From Sphingomonadales bacterium (GTDB taxonomy: Bacteria; Pseudomonadota; Alphaproteobacteria; Sphingomonadales; Sphingomonadaceae): 64,000 bases of DNA. The DNA lies in assembly GCA_025351405.1 (NCBI GenBank), contig JANXVZ010000037.1, positions 40,139 through 104,138 of the forward strand, given 5' to 3'. A program made the translations under genes and the position numbers. Under the pieces are notes generated by a model. It had not been told where the DNA came from. It saw nothing but the letters and a program-made list of their open reading frames with translations, and did no database searches. Below, in pieces: positions 38,604-47,435 of the stretch (position 1 is its first letter; each line of letters starts with the position of its first letter).

Positions 38604-39851
38604 ATGATCACCCGCTACGAACGCATGATCGCCGGGCGCTATCTGTTGCCGGGCCGGGGTGAAGGCTTCATCTTCCTGGTCGCCAGCATCAGTCTGGTCG
38701 CTGTCGCGCTGGGCGTTGCGGCGCTGATCGCGGTGATGAGCGTCATGAACGGTTTCCGCGCCGAGCTCTTCGATCGCATCCTGGGGTTGAACGGGCATGC
38801 CGTCATCCAGGGCTATGGCGGCCGCATCGACAATTGGCAGCCATTGGCGGCGCAGGTGCGAGGCCTGCCCGGCGTTGTTTCGGCCACGCCGCTTATCGAA
38901 CAACCGCTGATGGGCAGCTTCGGTAACCGCGTCGAAGGTGTGCTGGTACGCGGCATGAGCGTCGCCGACATCAACGCCACCAAGGTGATTTCCGGCAATG
39001 TGCGCTCCGGGCGACTGGCGGATCTCAAGCCCGGCAGCAACAGCGTCGCCATCGGGGCACGGCTGGCGGAGGCACTGGGCGCGGGGGTCGGCGATTCGAT
39101 TTCGCTGATCAATCCGCAGGGGCAATCGACGGTCTTCGGCACCGTGCCGCGCATCGTCGCCTATCGCATTGTCGCCATCTTCGAGGTTGGCATCTATGAT
39201 TACGACAAGGCCTTTGTCGTCATGCCGATGAGCGATGCGCAAACGCTGCTGCGCCTCGGCGATGCCGTCGGCATGGTAGAGGTGGTCACCGACGACCCCG
39301 ACAGGGTTGGCCAGATACTGGCACCGATCGTCCCGAAGGTGGCAGGGACTGCCGTCGTCAATGACTGGAAATCGACCAATTCGGCGCTGTTTTCGGCGCT
39401 GGTCGTGGAAAAGACCGTCATGTTCTGGGTGTTGTCGATCATCATCCTCGTCGCCGTGTTCAACATCTTGTCGTCGCTCATCATGCTGGTGCGCGCCAAG
39501 ACGCGGGACATCGCCATATTGCGCACCATGGGCGCCAGCCGCGCGGCGCTGATGCGGGTGTTCATGACGGTCGGCACGTTGATCGGCGGCATGGGCATCG
39601 CGCTCGGCTGCGTCATCGGCTTTGCCATCCTGCATTTCCGCGCCGGCATCGTCGCCACCGTTGGCAGCCTGACCGGCACCAATTTGTGGGACCCTTCGGT
39701 GCGCTATCTGACGGAATTGCCGAGCAAGACCGATCCGGTGCAGGTCGTCGGCATCGTGGCGCTAGCGTTGTTGATGAGTTTTCTCGCCACCATCTACCCA
39801 GCTTGGAAGGCAGCAAGCACCGACCCCGTGCAGGTGCTGCGGTATGAGTGA
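38604..39851 (+). CDS. lolC: Lipoprotein-releasing ABC transporter permease (LolC/LolE family)
   Basis: A 415-residue inner-membrane permease of the Lol system, which releases outer-membrane lipoproteins from the inner membrane to LolA. It has one N-terminal membrane segment ([29 protein letters not shown]), a large periplasmic domain, then three C-terminal segments with the FtsX-like pattern ([30 protein letters not shown]; coupling region). One permease gene with lolD is usual in alphaproteobacteria, where a hybrid LolF-type protein may serve both roles. lolD starts eight bases before its stop. Confidence 0.94.
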   Translation: MITRYERMIAGRYLLPGRGEGFIFLVASISLVAVALGVAALIAVMSVMNGFRAELFDRILGLNGHAVIQGYGGRIDNWQPLAAQVRGLPGVVSATPLIEQPLMGSFGNRVEGVLVRGMSVADINATKVISGNVRSGRLADLKPGSNSVAIGARLAEALGAGVGDSISLINPQGQSTVFGTVPRIVAYRIVAIFEVGIYDYDKAFVVMPMSDAQTLLRLGDAVGMVEVVTDDPDRVGQILAPIVPKVAGTAVVNDWKSTNSALFSALVVEKTVMFWVLSIIILVAVFNILSSLIMLVRAKTRDIAILRTMGASRAALMRVFMTVGTLIGGMGIALGCVIGFAILHFRAGIVATVGSLTGTNLWDPSVRYLTELPSKTDPVQVVGIVALALLMSFLATIYPAWKAASTDPVQVLRYE

Positions 39852-40524
39852 GCCTGTCCTAAAGGTTGAAAACCTGCGCCGCAGCTTTACCCAGGGCGCA
39901 TCGACGATCGAAGTGCTGCGCGGCGTCGATCTCGAAGTCCGTCCGGGCGAGATCGTTGCATTGCTGGGGCCATCCGGCTCGGGCAAATCGACATTGCTGC
40001 AAGCCGTTGGCCTTCTCGAGGGCGGATTTCAGGGCAGCATCAGCATCGCCGGCGAACGTGTCGAGGCGCTCGACAACGCCGGGCGAACCCGGGTGCGGCG
40101 CGACCGGCTCGGCTTCGTCTACCAGTTTCACCACCTTCTTCCCGATTTCAGTGCCCGCGAAAATGTCATGCTGGCGGGACTGGTGGCGGGGAGGACAAAT
40201 GCCGACGCGACCGCGCGTGCCGACGGCCTTCTCACCGATCTTGGCCTCGGCGCGCGGCTTAGCCACCGCCCGTCGCAGCTCTCCGGCGGCGAGCAGCAGC
40301 GCGTCGCCGTGGCGCGGGCGCTCGCCAACGCCCCGGTGCTGGTGCTGGCGGACGAACCGACCGGCAACCTTGACGAAGCCACGGCGCAAAAGGTGCTCGG
40401 CGAATTCCTGCGGCTGGTACGAGGGCAGGGTTCGGCGGCGCTGTTGGCGACGCACAATATCGCGCTGGCCCAGGCCGTCGATCGCGTGGTGACACTGCAC
40501 GAGGGGCGATTGGCGGCGGGGTGA
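39844..40524 (+). CDS. lolD: Lipoprotein-releasing ABC transporter ATPase LolD
   Basis: A 226-residue ABC ATPase. Walker A is GPSGSGKST (42-50). The Q-loop region [18 protein letters not shown] is typical of LolD. The signature is LSGGEQQR, Walker B is [13 protein letters not shown], and the H-loop His is in ATHN. It overlaps the permease gene by eight bases and powers lipoprotein release. Confidence 0.96.
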   Translation: MSEPVLKVENLRRSFTQGASTIEVLRGVDLEVRPGEIVALLGPSGSGKSTLLQAVGLLEGGFQGSISIAGERVEALDNAGRTRVRRDRLGFVYQFHHLLPDFSARENVMLAGLVAGRTNADATARADGLLTDLGLGARLSHRPSQLSGGEQQRVAVARALANAPVLVLADEPTGNLDEATAQKVLGEFLRLVRGQGSAALLATHNIALAQAVDRVVTLHEGRLAAG

Positions 40525-40674
40525 GCACGTTGTATTTCCGCAATTTCAATCCCAATTCAGCGTTTTCCGATAGTCGCTTATATATTGTACCGACAGAAAT
40601 ATTTTTTGGATTAATAATCAGGTGTGTCTTTAACGCCATTTTGAATACGATTTAAATCGAGGCGCCGTCTTGTA

Positions 40675-40986
40675 ATGCCCAAGCAGCCAATGAAACTTTT
40701 TTGTGGTATTTTGACTTACATGGTAGTCGGGTGCTGGTTTTGGTGGGGATTCTTCGAAAACGGTCTTGAAGGTAATCCGACAAGTCCAGTCATACAGAAT
40801 GGATTGGTCATTCCATATCATGCTAAGCGAGCAGTAGTTTACGTAACACAGGGCGATCTGAATGAGATCAGCGCATTGCACGCCGGTATTTTATTTTTTT
40901 GCCTTTTTTGCGTTCTTAACATGGCTGCTATATACCTATTTCGAGATCGATTGACTGGCTGGCTCGATGGCGGTGCTATAGCCTGA
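40675..40986 (+). CDS. Orphan small membrane protein in an AT-rich patch
   Basis: A 103-residue protein with two hydrophobic segments: FCGILTYMVVGCWFWWGFF near the N-terminus and ILFFCLFCVLNMAAIYLF near the C-terminus. The loop between them is soluble. It is visibly AT-rich, with many A/T third positions, unlike all neighbours. This suggests recent acquisition or a lineage-specific gene. The ATG at 40675 lacks a clear ribosome-binding site (GAGG is about 12 bases upstream). No family was recognised. Confidence 0.6.
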   Translation: MPKQPMKLFCGILTYMVVGCWFWWGFFENGLEGNPTSPVIQNGLVIPYHAKRAVVYVTQGDLNEISALHAGILFFCLFCVLNMAAIYLFRDRLTGWLDGGAIA

Positions 40987-41085
40987 GCGTGACAGAAGTC
41001 GCACGCTTTCAGACCAGCAAATCAACCGTGGATAACTGCGTCACACGGGCTTTCGCAGCGGCACTGAAAGCCCCATCATAATCCA

Positions 41086-44000
41086 ATGCCAACCACCGCC
41101 GCCCATGCCGGATTCGTCCACCTCCGCCTGCAGTCCGCCTATTCGATGCTCGAGGGTGCGATCCAGCCCGAGGATCTGGCCAAGGCGTGCCGCAAGGCCG
41201 GGTTTCCGGCCGGCGCGCTGGTCGATCGTGGCAACATGTTCGCGGCGATGGACTTTTCCTATGCTGCAAAGGAAGCCGGGGTGCAGCCGATCATCGGTGC
41301 GCTTGTCGCCATCGAGCGGCCGGGGTCGCGGACGGCACTGACCCGACCGGTCTATGACTGGCTGCCGCTGCTGGCACAGGACGCTGCGGGCTATGCCAAT
41401 CTCATCGCGCTGGTCAGTGATGCTCATCTCGAGTCGGACCCGGCGGACGAACCTCATGTCAGCCTCGACAGCCTCGCCGGACGCACCGAGGGGCTGATTG
41501 CGCTGACCGGCGGCGCCGATGGCGCGCTGGCGCGGCTGCTCGCCGAAAGCCAGCCGATCGAAGCCTACGCCACCACGCTGATTGCGCTGTTTCCCGGGCG
41601 GCTTTATGTCGAGATCAGCCGTTCCGGCGATGGCATCGAGGCGCGCTCCGAGGCCGGACTGCTGGCTCTTGCCGCCGCCCAAAACCTGCCGATCGTGGCA
41701 ACGAACCCGGTCAAGTTCCTCGAATCGCGTACCCATCTGGCGCACGATGCACTGCTGTGCATTGCCGATTCGGCCTATGTCGAAGCCGAGGAGCGCCGTC
41801 GATCGAACCCCGAGCACAGGCTGAAATCGGCAGCCGAGATGCGCGAAACGTTCGACGACCTGCCCGAGGCGCTCGCCAATACGCTTGTCATCGCGCAGCG
41901 TTGCGCCATCGCCGCACCGAGCCGCAAGCCAATCCTGCCGCGCATGGCGACCGATGGCGAATCCGAGGATCCGGCGCTGGTCGCCGCCGCCGAAGCCGGT
42001 CTCGACAGGCGCCTCGCGATCCTCGGCATCGAGGGCGACGCGGCCCAGCCGTATCGCGACCGGCTGGCGTTCGAGCTTGGCGTCATCAACGCCATGGGGT
42101 TTCCCGGCTATTTTCTCATCGTTGCCGATTTCATCGCCTGGGCAAAGGCGCAGGGTATCCCCGTCGGGCCCGGACGCGGTTCCGGCGCCGGCTCGGTTGT
42201 CGCCTGGGCGCTGACCATTACCGATCTCGATCCGCTGGAGCACGGGCTGCTGTTCGAACGCTTCCTCAACCCCGACCGCGTGTCGATGCCCGATTTCGAT
42301 ATCGATTTCTGCGAAACCCGGCGCGTCGAGGTCATCAAATACGTCCAGCAACGCTATGGCCGCGACCAGGTCGCGCAGATCATCACCTTCGGCAAGATGA
42401 AGGCGCGTGCCGTGCTCAAGGATGTCGGGCGGGTGCTGCAAGTGCCCTATGGCCAGACCGACAGGCTGTCGAAGCTCGTGCCGAGCCATCCGACCGACCC
42501 CTGGACGCTGGCGCGCACCCTCGGCATCGGCAAGGACAAGGATGGCAAGCGATATCCCGGCCTGCCCGAATTCATCGCCGAACGCGACCGCGACCCCAAG
42601 GTGGCGCGACTGATCGAGATCGCTCTCGAGCTGGAGGGGCTGCCGCGGCACAGTTCGACGCATGCCGCCGGCGTCGTCATCGGCGATCGCCCGCTCAACC
42701 AGCTGGTGCCGCTCTATCGCGACCCGCGTTCCGACATGCCGGTGACCCAGTTCGAAATGAAGGCGGTCGAAAAGGCCGGCCTCGTCAAGTTCGACTTTCT
42801 CGGGCTGAAGACGCTGTCGGTGCTCGACCGGGCGCAAAAGCTGCTCGAAAAACGCGGCGTCAACGTCGATTGGTTGGCGCTGCCGCTTGACGATCCGGCG
42901 GTCTATGCGCTGCTGGCGCGTGCCGATACCGTCGGGGTCTTCCAGTTCGAATCGGAAGGCATGCGGCGGGCGCTGACGCAGGTGCGGCCCGATTGCTTCG
43001 CCGATATCGTCGCACTAGGCGCGCTGTACCGACCGGGCCCAATGGACAATATCCCGAGCTTTGCCAACCGCAAGCACAAGCGCGAGGCGGTCGAGCTCCT
43101 CCATCCGACGATGGAGCCGATCCTCAACGAAACCTATGGCATTATCGTCTACCAGGAACAGGTGATGCAGATTGCCCGGACGCTGGCGGGCTACAGCCTT
43201 GGAGAAGCCGACCTGTTGCGCCGCGCCATGGGCAAGAAGATCCACGCCGAGATGGTGGCGCAGAAGGAACGCTTTGCCGAAGGCGCGGCGGCTCAGAACA
43301 TCGACAAAAAGACTGCGGCAGCGATTTTCGACCTGGTCCTCAAGTTCGCCAACTATGGCTTCAACAAGTCGCATGCCGCCGCCTATGCGTTGGTCAGCTA
43401 CCAGACGGCGTGGCTCAAGGCCCATTATCCGGTCGAATTCTTCGCGGCCTCGATGGCGTATGACATCACCAACACCGACCGGTTGGCGGCGTTCACCGAG
43501 GATGCACGGCGCTGTGGGGTGATGGTGCTGCCTCCCTGCATCAACCGCTCGCAGGCCGATTTCAGCGTCGAGCCGGCACCCAATGGCGAGTTGGCGGTGC
43601 GCTATGCCCTGGCGGCGCTGAAGAATGTCGGCGAGCGAGCCATGGAGGTCGTGGTCGAGGGGCGCGGGCAGGGTTATGCAGCATTGCCGGACTTTTCGGC
43701 ACGGGTTGACCCCAAGCTGCTCAACAAGCGCCAACTGGAGAGCCTGATCGCGGCAGGCTGTTTTGATGCTATCGAACCCAACCGCGCCGGGGTCCATATG
43801 CTTGCCGAGGCCATCCTCGGCACCGCGCAGGCCGCAGCCGAGGCGCGCGAGTCGGCGCAGACCGCCTTGTTCGGTGAAAGTACCGACCAGGGGCTGGCGA
43901 TGCTCGTCCCCAACGCGACGTGGAGCCTGGCCGAGACGATGGCGCAGGAAAAGGAGGCATTCGGCTTTTATTTCTCCGGACACCCGGTGGAGGCCTGGCG

Positions 44001-44607
44001 TCCCGTGCTCGATGCGCAGGGCGTAAAAAGCTTTTCCGAAGTCATGGATATGCCTGCACCCGCGGGCGGTGGTCGACAGAGCATCACGATGGCCGGGCTT
44101 GTCGAGGATATCAAATGGCGCACGCCGATGAGTGGCAAGGGCAATCGCTACCTGCTGGTGACACTGTCCGACCGGACCGGGCAATATGTCGCCAGCTGCT
44201 TTGAAGCGGAAACACAGGAACGCCTCGAAGCAATCGCCAGGGATGCGCCGTCGGTGCTTGTCCACGGCGAGTTGCAGTGGCGCGAGGGCGAGGATACGCC
44301 CCGTATCGGGGTGCGCGCCATAACCCTGCTGTCCGAAATGGCGCGGCGTGCGCGGGGGCGGCTGGTTGTCAACCTGTCGAACCCGGCGGATGCGATGCAG
44401 TTGGCAAATCTGGTCGCACCGGCGCGCGGTAACGGTCGCGGTGAACTGGTCGCATCGGTCGTCACCGAAGCCGGCGTCGCACGGTTGACCCTGGGCCGGG
44501 ACTATCTGCTCGACGCCGACATGATGGCGCTGGTGGCGCAGACCTTCGGCCCCGATCGTGTCCTTGCCGAAGCGATCGACCCGCCGAAGCTCGCGCTGGT
44601 GGGTTAG
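41086..44607 (+). CDS. dnaE: DNA polymerase III alpha subunit
   Basis: A 1173-residue replicative polymerase, matching DnaE1 length. An N-terminal PHP domain starts VHLRLQSAYSMLEGA. The polymerase core has VGPGRGSGAGSVVAW, the catalytic acids in PDFDIDFCETRR (about 400-411), RHSSTHAAGVVI, FNKSHAAAYALVSYQTAWLKAHYP and the finger region. The C-terminus has an OB-fold (ITMAGLVEDIKWRTPMSGKGNRYLLVTLSD). In the PHP motif the usual HSxxS is QSAYS, so metal-dependent PHP activity is probably absent. It converges on the lytic transglycosylase gene with 7 bp between. Confidence 0.98.
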   Translation: MPTTAAHAGFVHLRLQSAYSMLEGAIQPEDLAKACRKAGFPAGALVDRGNMFAAMDFSYAAKEAGVQPIIGALVAIERPGSRTALTRPVYDWLPLLAQDAAGYANLIALVSDAHLESDPADEPHVSLDSLAGRTEGLIALTGGADGALARLLAESQPIEAYATTLIALFPGRLYVEISRSGDGIEARSEAGLLALAAAQNLPIVATNPVKFLESRTHLAHDALLCIADSAYVEAEERRRSNPEHRLKSAAEMRETFDDLPEALANTLVIAQRCAIAAPSRKPILPRMATDGESEDPALVAAAEAGLDRRLAILGIEGDAAQPYRDRLAFELGVINAMGFPGYFLIVADFIAWAKAQGIPVGPGRGSGAGSVVAWALTITDLDPLEHGLLFERFLNPDRVSMPDFDIDFCETRRVEVIKYVQQRYGRDQVAQIITFGKMKARAVLKDVGRVLQVPYGQTDRLSKLVPSHPTDPWTLARTLGIGKDKDGKRYPGLPEFIAERDRDPKVARLIEIALELEGLPRHSSTHAAGVVIGDRPLNQLVPLYRDPRSDMPVTQFEMKAVEKAGLVKFDFLGLKTLSVLDRAQKLLEKRGVNVDWLALPLDDPAVYALLARADTVGVFQFESEGMRRALTQVRPDCFADIVALGALYRPGPMDNIPSFANRKHKREAVELLHPTMEPILNETYGIIVYQEQVMQIARTLAGYSLGEADLLRRAMGKKIHAEMVAQKERFAEGAAAQNIDKKTAAAIFDLVLKFANYGFNKSHAAAYALVSYQTAWLKAHYPVEFFAASMAYDITNTDRLAAFTEDARRCGVMVLPPCINRSQADFSVEPAPNGELAVRYALAALKNVGERAMEVVVEGRGQGYAALPDFSARVDPKLLNKRQLESLIAAGCFDAIEPNRAGVHMLAEAILGTAQAAAEARESAQTALFGESTDQGLAMLVPNATWSLAETMAQEKEAFGFYFSGHPVEAWRPVLDAQGVKSFSEVMDMPAPAGGGRQSITMAGLVEDIKWRTPMSGKGNRYLLVTLSDRTGQYVASCFEAETQERLEAIARDAPSVLVHGELQWREGEDTPRIGVRAITLLSEMARRARGRLVVNLSNPADAMQLANLVAPARGNGRGELVASVVTEAGVARLTLGRDYLLDADMMALVAQTFGPDRVLAEAIDPPKLALVG

Positions 44608-44614
44608 GTCCGGG

Positions 44615-46480
44615 TCAGCGACCTGCCGTTACCGTCTCATCGTCAAGGACCGGGACCGATGGCAGCGCCTGGACCGGGCGCGGTTGCAACTTGACGCCCG
44701 AAGCCCCCGGCATTCCCGGAAATTTCGGCCAAAGTCCGGCTGCAAGTGCGTCCATGCTAGCCGGCTTCACCCCGTCGCGGAGCTGGTACATCCAGTAATT
44801 GCGTAGCACCACTTCGACATAGTGGCGGGTTTCCTTGAATGGGATCGATTCGATGAACAGCAGCGGGTCGCCGCGGTCATCAAGGCTGGCGTTCCAGCGC
44901 TGCACCGAGCCCGGCCCGGCGTTGTAGGCCGCCACCACCTTCGGCAAAAGGCCCTGGGTGTACGAAGTGTCACGCAGCGCCTCGAGGTAGGTCTGGCCTA
45001 CCTCGATATTGAAAGACGGGTCGGCGAGTGTGCTTGCAGGTCCGGGCGGTGCGCCGCTGGCGACCGCCGCCGCCGCCATTTCATTGGCCACCTGCCGTGC
45101 CGTGGCGGGCATCAACTGCATTACGCCCTTGGCACCGGCGCGCGACGTCGCCGTGGTGACAAAGGTCGATTCCTGCAGGGCATGGGCAAAGACAAGGCCC
45201 TTGTCGACGCGCCATCCGCGCGCCGGCACCCAGTCCGGCGCCGGGAAACGCGCCGACAGCGGTGCCTCGATGCCCACGGGCGGCCGGACCGCGAGTTGAT
45301 ACTGTGTCGCTGGCAACCCGAGGCGCGCGGCGAGACGAAGCAACGCCGGATAATCGGCTTCCGGCGCGGTTTGGGCGAGGTAACGCAGTTCGCGGTCGCC
45401 TAGACCGATCTGGCCGATTTCGATGAGTGCGGCGGCGCGTTTTGCCCCCGCGACTGTTTTGAGATGGTTCCAGTCAGCCGTGATGAAATCGGGCTCGGCC
45501 CAATCCTGCACGGGCGCGAGACCCAGCGCACGCCGGGCGAGCAAGCCATAAAAGCTGTTGGGGACCCTTGCAGCGACTTCCAGCCGATCGGCAACAAGGT
45601 CGGCGCGGCCGGCGGCGAGATGTGCACGGCTGGCCCAGTAGGCGGCAGCGGAGGCAAGATCACCGGCCGGGAATTTCCCCGCCACGGCATCGAACGCCAG
45701 CGCTGCCGCGGCATAGTCGCCGGTGCGAAAGGCCGCCAGGCCGGTCGTCCACGCACCGAGCGCCGCCCATTGGCCGCTGCCCTTTGCCGCTTCCAGGGCC
45801 ATGCGGCTGGCAGCGATATTGTCGTTCTGGCCATAGTAGCTCCAGGCGATGCGCTGTGCCCATTCGGACCGAGCCGCCGGAGACAGCGAGCCTGCGGCAT
45901 CCCGCCAGCGGCTTTCCGCATCGGCATTGCGATCAACCGCAAGCAGCGGCTTCAACGTCGCGATCGTGCTGGCATCGGCCGGACCGGCGTCCGGACGCGA
46001 GGTCGAATAGCCGGCGGTGCGGAACGCACGCAGCGTCGGTAGCAAGGGCAATGGCGCAGTGTCGGCGCCCGGCATCTTCGCGGCAATCTGGACGAGACGC
46101 TGTGCCTGCGGCAGATCGGCGTTGGCGGTAAGCCATTGCGCCAGCTCGGCACGAGTCATGCGGCCGGCGCCGCGATTGATCAATATCTGGGCGCGAGCCG
46201 ATTCCGTCAGCAGGCCCGGTCCGACGGCAGCCAGGCCGGCTTCGGCAGCGCTGAACCGCCCGGCATCGATATCGAGAAAGATCTTGCGATACGCCGCGCG
46301 GTCCGCCGATGACAGCTGCGGCGGCACGGCGCGCTGCCTTGCCGTGATGCCGTCACGTTCGGCTGTGACGGTAATTGCGCCGTTTTCAGGCGCCGCATCG
46401 CCGGCGATACTGGCCATGGCACCGCCTGGCGAAACTATCGAGGCGAAGGACGCTGCTGCCAGCCAAAAGGACAGGCGCAT
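44615..46480 (-). CDS. Soluble-type lytic transglycosylase (Slt family)
   Basis: A 621-residue exported muralytic enzyme that cleaves peptidoglycan with 1,6-anhydro product. The signal peptide is MRLSFWLAAASFASIVSPGGAMA. A long helical superhelix of repeats (residues ~60-400) forms the doughnut domain. The lysozyme-like catalytic domain has HALQESTF, with Glu437 as the catalytic acid, then AGAKGVMQLMPATA and AAYNAGPGSVQRW. GTG immediately before the ATG at 46480 could also start it. An AAAGG site is 8-11 bases upstream. It is in line with, and downstream of, the UDG-like gene. Confidence 0.93.
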   Translation of the reverse strand: MRLSFWLAAASFASIVSPGGAMASIAGDAAPENGAITVTAERDGITARQRAVPPQLSSADRAAYRKIFLDIDAGRFSAAEAGLAAVGPGLLTESARAQILINRGAGRMTRAELAQWLTANADLPQAQRLVQIAAKMPGADTAPLPLLPTLRAFRTAGYSTSRPDAGPADASTIATLKPLLAVDRNADAESRWRDAAGSLSPAARSEWAQRIAWSYYGQNDNIAASRMALEAAKGSGQWAALGAWTTGLAAFRTGDYAAAALAFDAVAGKFPAGDLASAAAYWASRAHLAAGRADLVADRLEVAARVPNSFYGLLARRALGLAPVQDWAEPDFITADWNHLKTVAGAKRAAALIEIGQIGLGDRELRYLAQTAPEADYPALLRLAARLGLPATQYQLAVRPPVGIEAPLSARFPAPDWVPARGWRVDKGLVFAHALQESTFVTTATSRAGAKGVMQLMPATARQVANEMAAAAVASGAPPGPASTLADPSFNIEVGQTYLEALRDTSYTQGLLPKVVAAYNAGPGSVQRWNASLDDRGDPLLFIESIPFKETRHYVEVVLRNYWMYQLRDGVKPASMDALAAGLWPKFPGMPGASGVKLQPRPVQALPSVPVLDDETVTAGR

Positions 46481-46548
46481 CACTGGCGAGCCTTTGCCAC
46501 ACGACGCTCGCCCTCGCCCGCGCGCTGGACTTGCTCCTGCCGTGCGCA

Positions 46549-47298
46549 TCATCGCGGCATCCTTTGCGCAAAAGCCTGCAGATCGGCCCATGCGAGGCGT
46601 TTGAGTTCGGGTTGGGTCAGCAGGACGCGCGGGTGAAACGTCGCCAGCAGCGGAACATTGTCAACGGAGGCCCAACGCCCGCGCATGGAATTAATGCCGC
46701 GTGCCGGCATGAGGTCACCGGCGAGGGCCGCTGCGTTTCCACCGAGGGCGAGCAGCAGTGATGGTTGCGCCAGTTGCAGCGCGCGGGCGACAAAGGGTGA
46801 ATATGCGGCAATCTCGTCCGGACGCGGTGCGCGCCCACCGGGAAGCGGCCATGCCAGCAGGTGCAGGAGGCCATGGTCTGCAGCACCGATGCCGATGGCG
46901 CCCAGCATCCGGGCGCGCAGTCTGGCGGCGGGGCTGTCATCCGGCTCGGGCTGGTCGGCGATAATGAGGATACCGCCTGGCCTTGCGTTGACCAGCAGCG
47001 CCGGTGGCTGTTGCTGCCGCAAGGGGTGGTCATAACGCATCACCGCCAAATCGAGCGCCGACAGACTGTCGGCGCCCGCTGCAAGTGACACGGCCTCGCC
47101 GACAGGGGCAGGCGCAGCGACCGCTGCCCTGCTGATGACCGGGATGGCGATATTGACGGCGGCACGAACCGGTTCGGCTCGCTCCGTCAGCCAGTTGCGC
47201 GGCGCTTCCTCGACAAGCGTGTCGGCGCCGGCTGCAACCAGCCATGCCAGCGCCGACACGGAATTTTCCCCGTCCGGGTGGTGGACATGCGTTGCCAT
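46549..47298 (-). CDS. Uracil-DNA glycosylase superfamily protein, degenerate
   Basis: A 249-residue protein with the UDG fold pattern. GGILIIADQPEPDDSPAARLRARMLGAIG aligns with the motif A region where family 4 enzymes have GEAPG. LQLAQPSLLLALGGNAAALAGDL and ATFHPRVLL fit later motifs. The N-terminal Cys residues that bind the 4Fe-4S cluster in family 4 are absent, and the motif A acid is changed, so glycosylase activity is doubtful. It overlaps no neighbour, is upstream of the transglycosylase on the same strand and is divergent from ETF-QO. Confidence 0.7.
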   Translation of the reverse strand: MATHVHHPDGENSVSALAWLVAAGADTLVEEAPRNWLTERAEPVRAAVNIAIPVISRAAVAAPAPVGEAVSLAAGADSLSALDLAVMRYDHPLRQQQPPALLVNARPGGILIIADQPEPDDSPAARLRARMLGAIGIGAADHGLLHLLAWPLPGGRAPRPDEIAAYSPFVARALQLAQPSLLLALGGNAAALAGDLMPARGINSMRGRWASVDNVPLLATFHPRVLLTQPELKRLAWADLQAFAQRMPR

Positions 47299-47435
47299 GG
47301 CGTCATGATGCGACCGCGCAGGCTCTGGTCAAGCCGCGGCGGCTTCCGTATCTGGTGAATCATGGCAAAGCCGCGACGTGTCGTGCGAACGACACCGTAG
47401 CGCGGTGTGCGTTGGGGAAGACAAAGGCGAAACGA

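Noticed and set aside
41041..42837. 598-codon open frame opposite dnaE
   Set aside because: Antisense shadow of conserved DnaE sequence, with no start signal.
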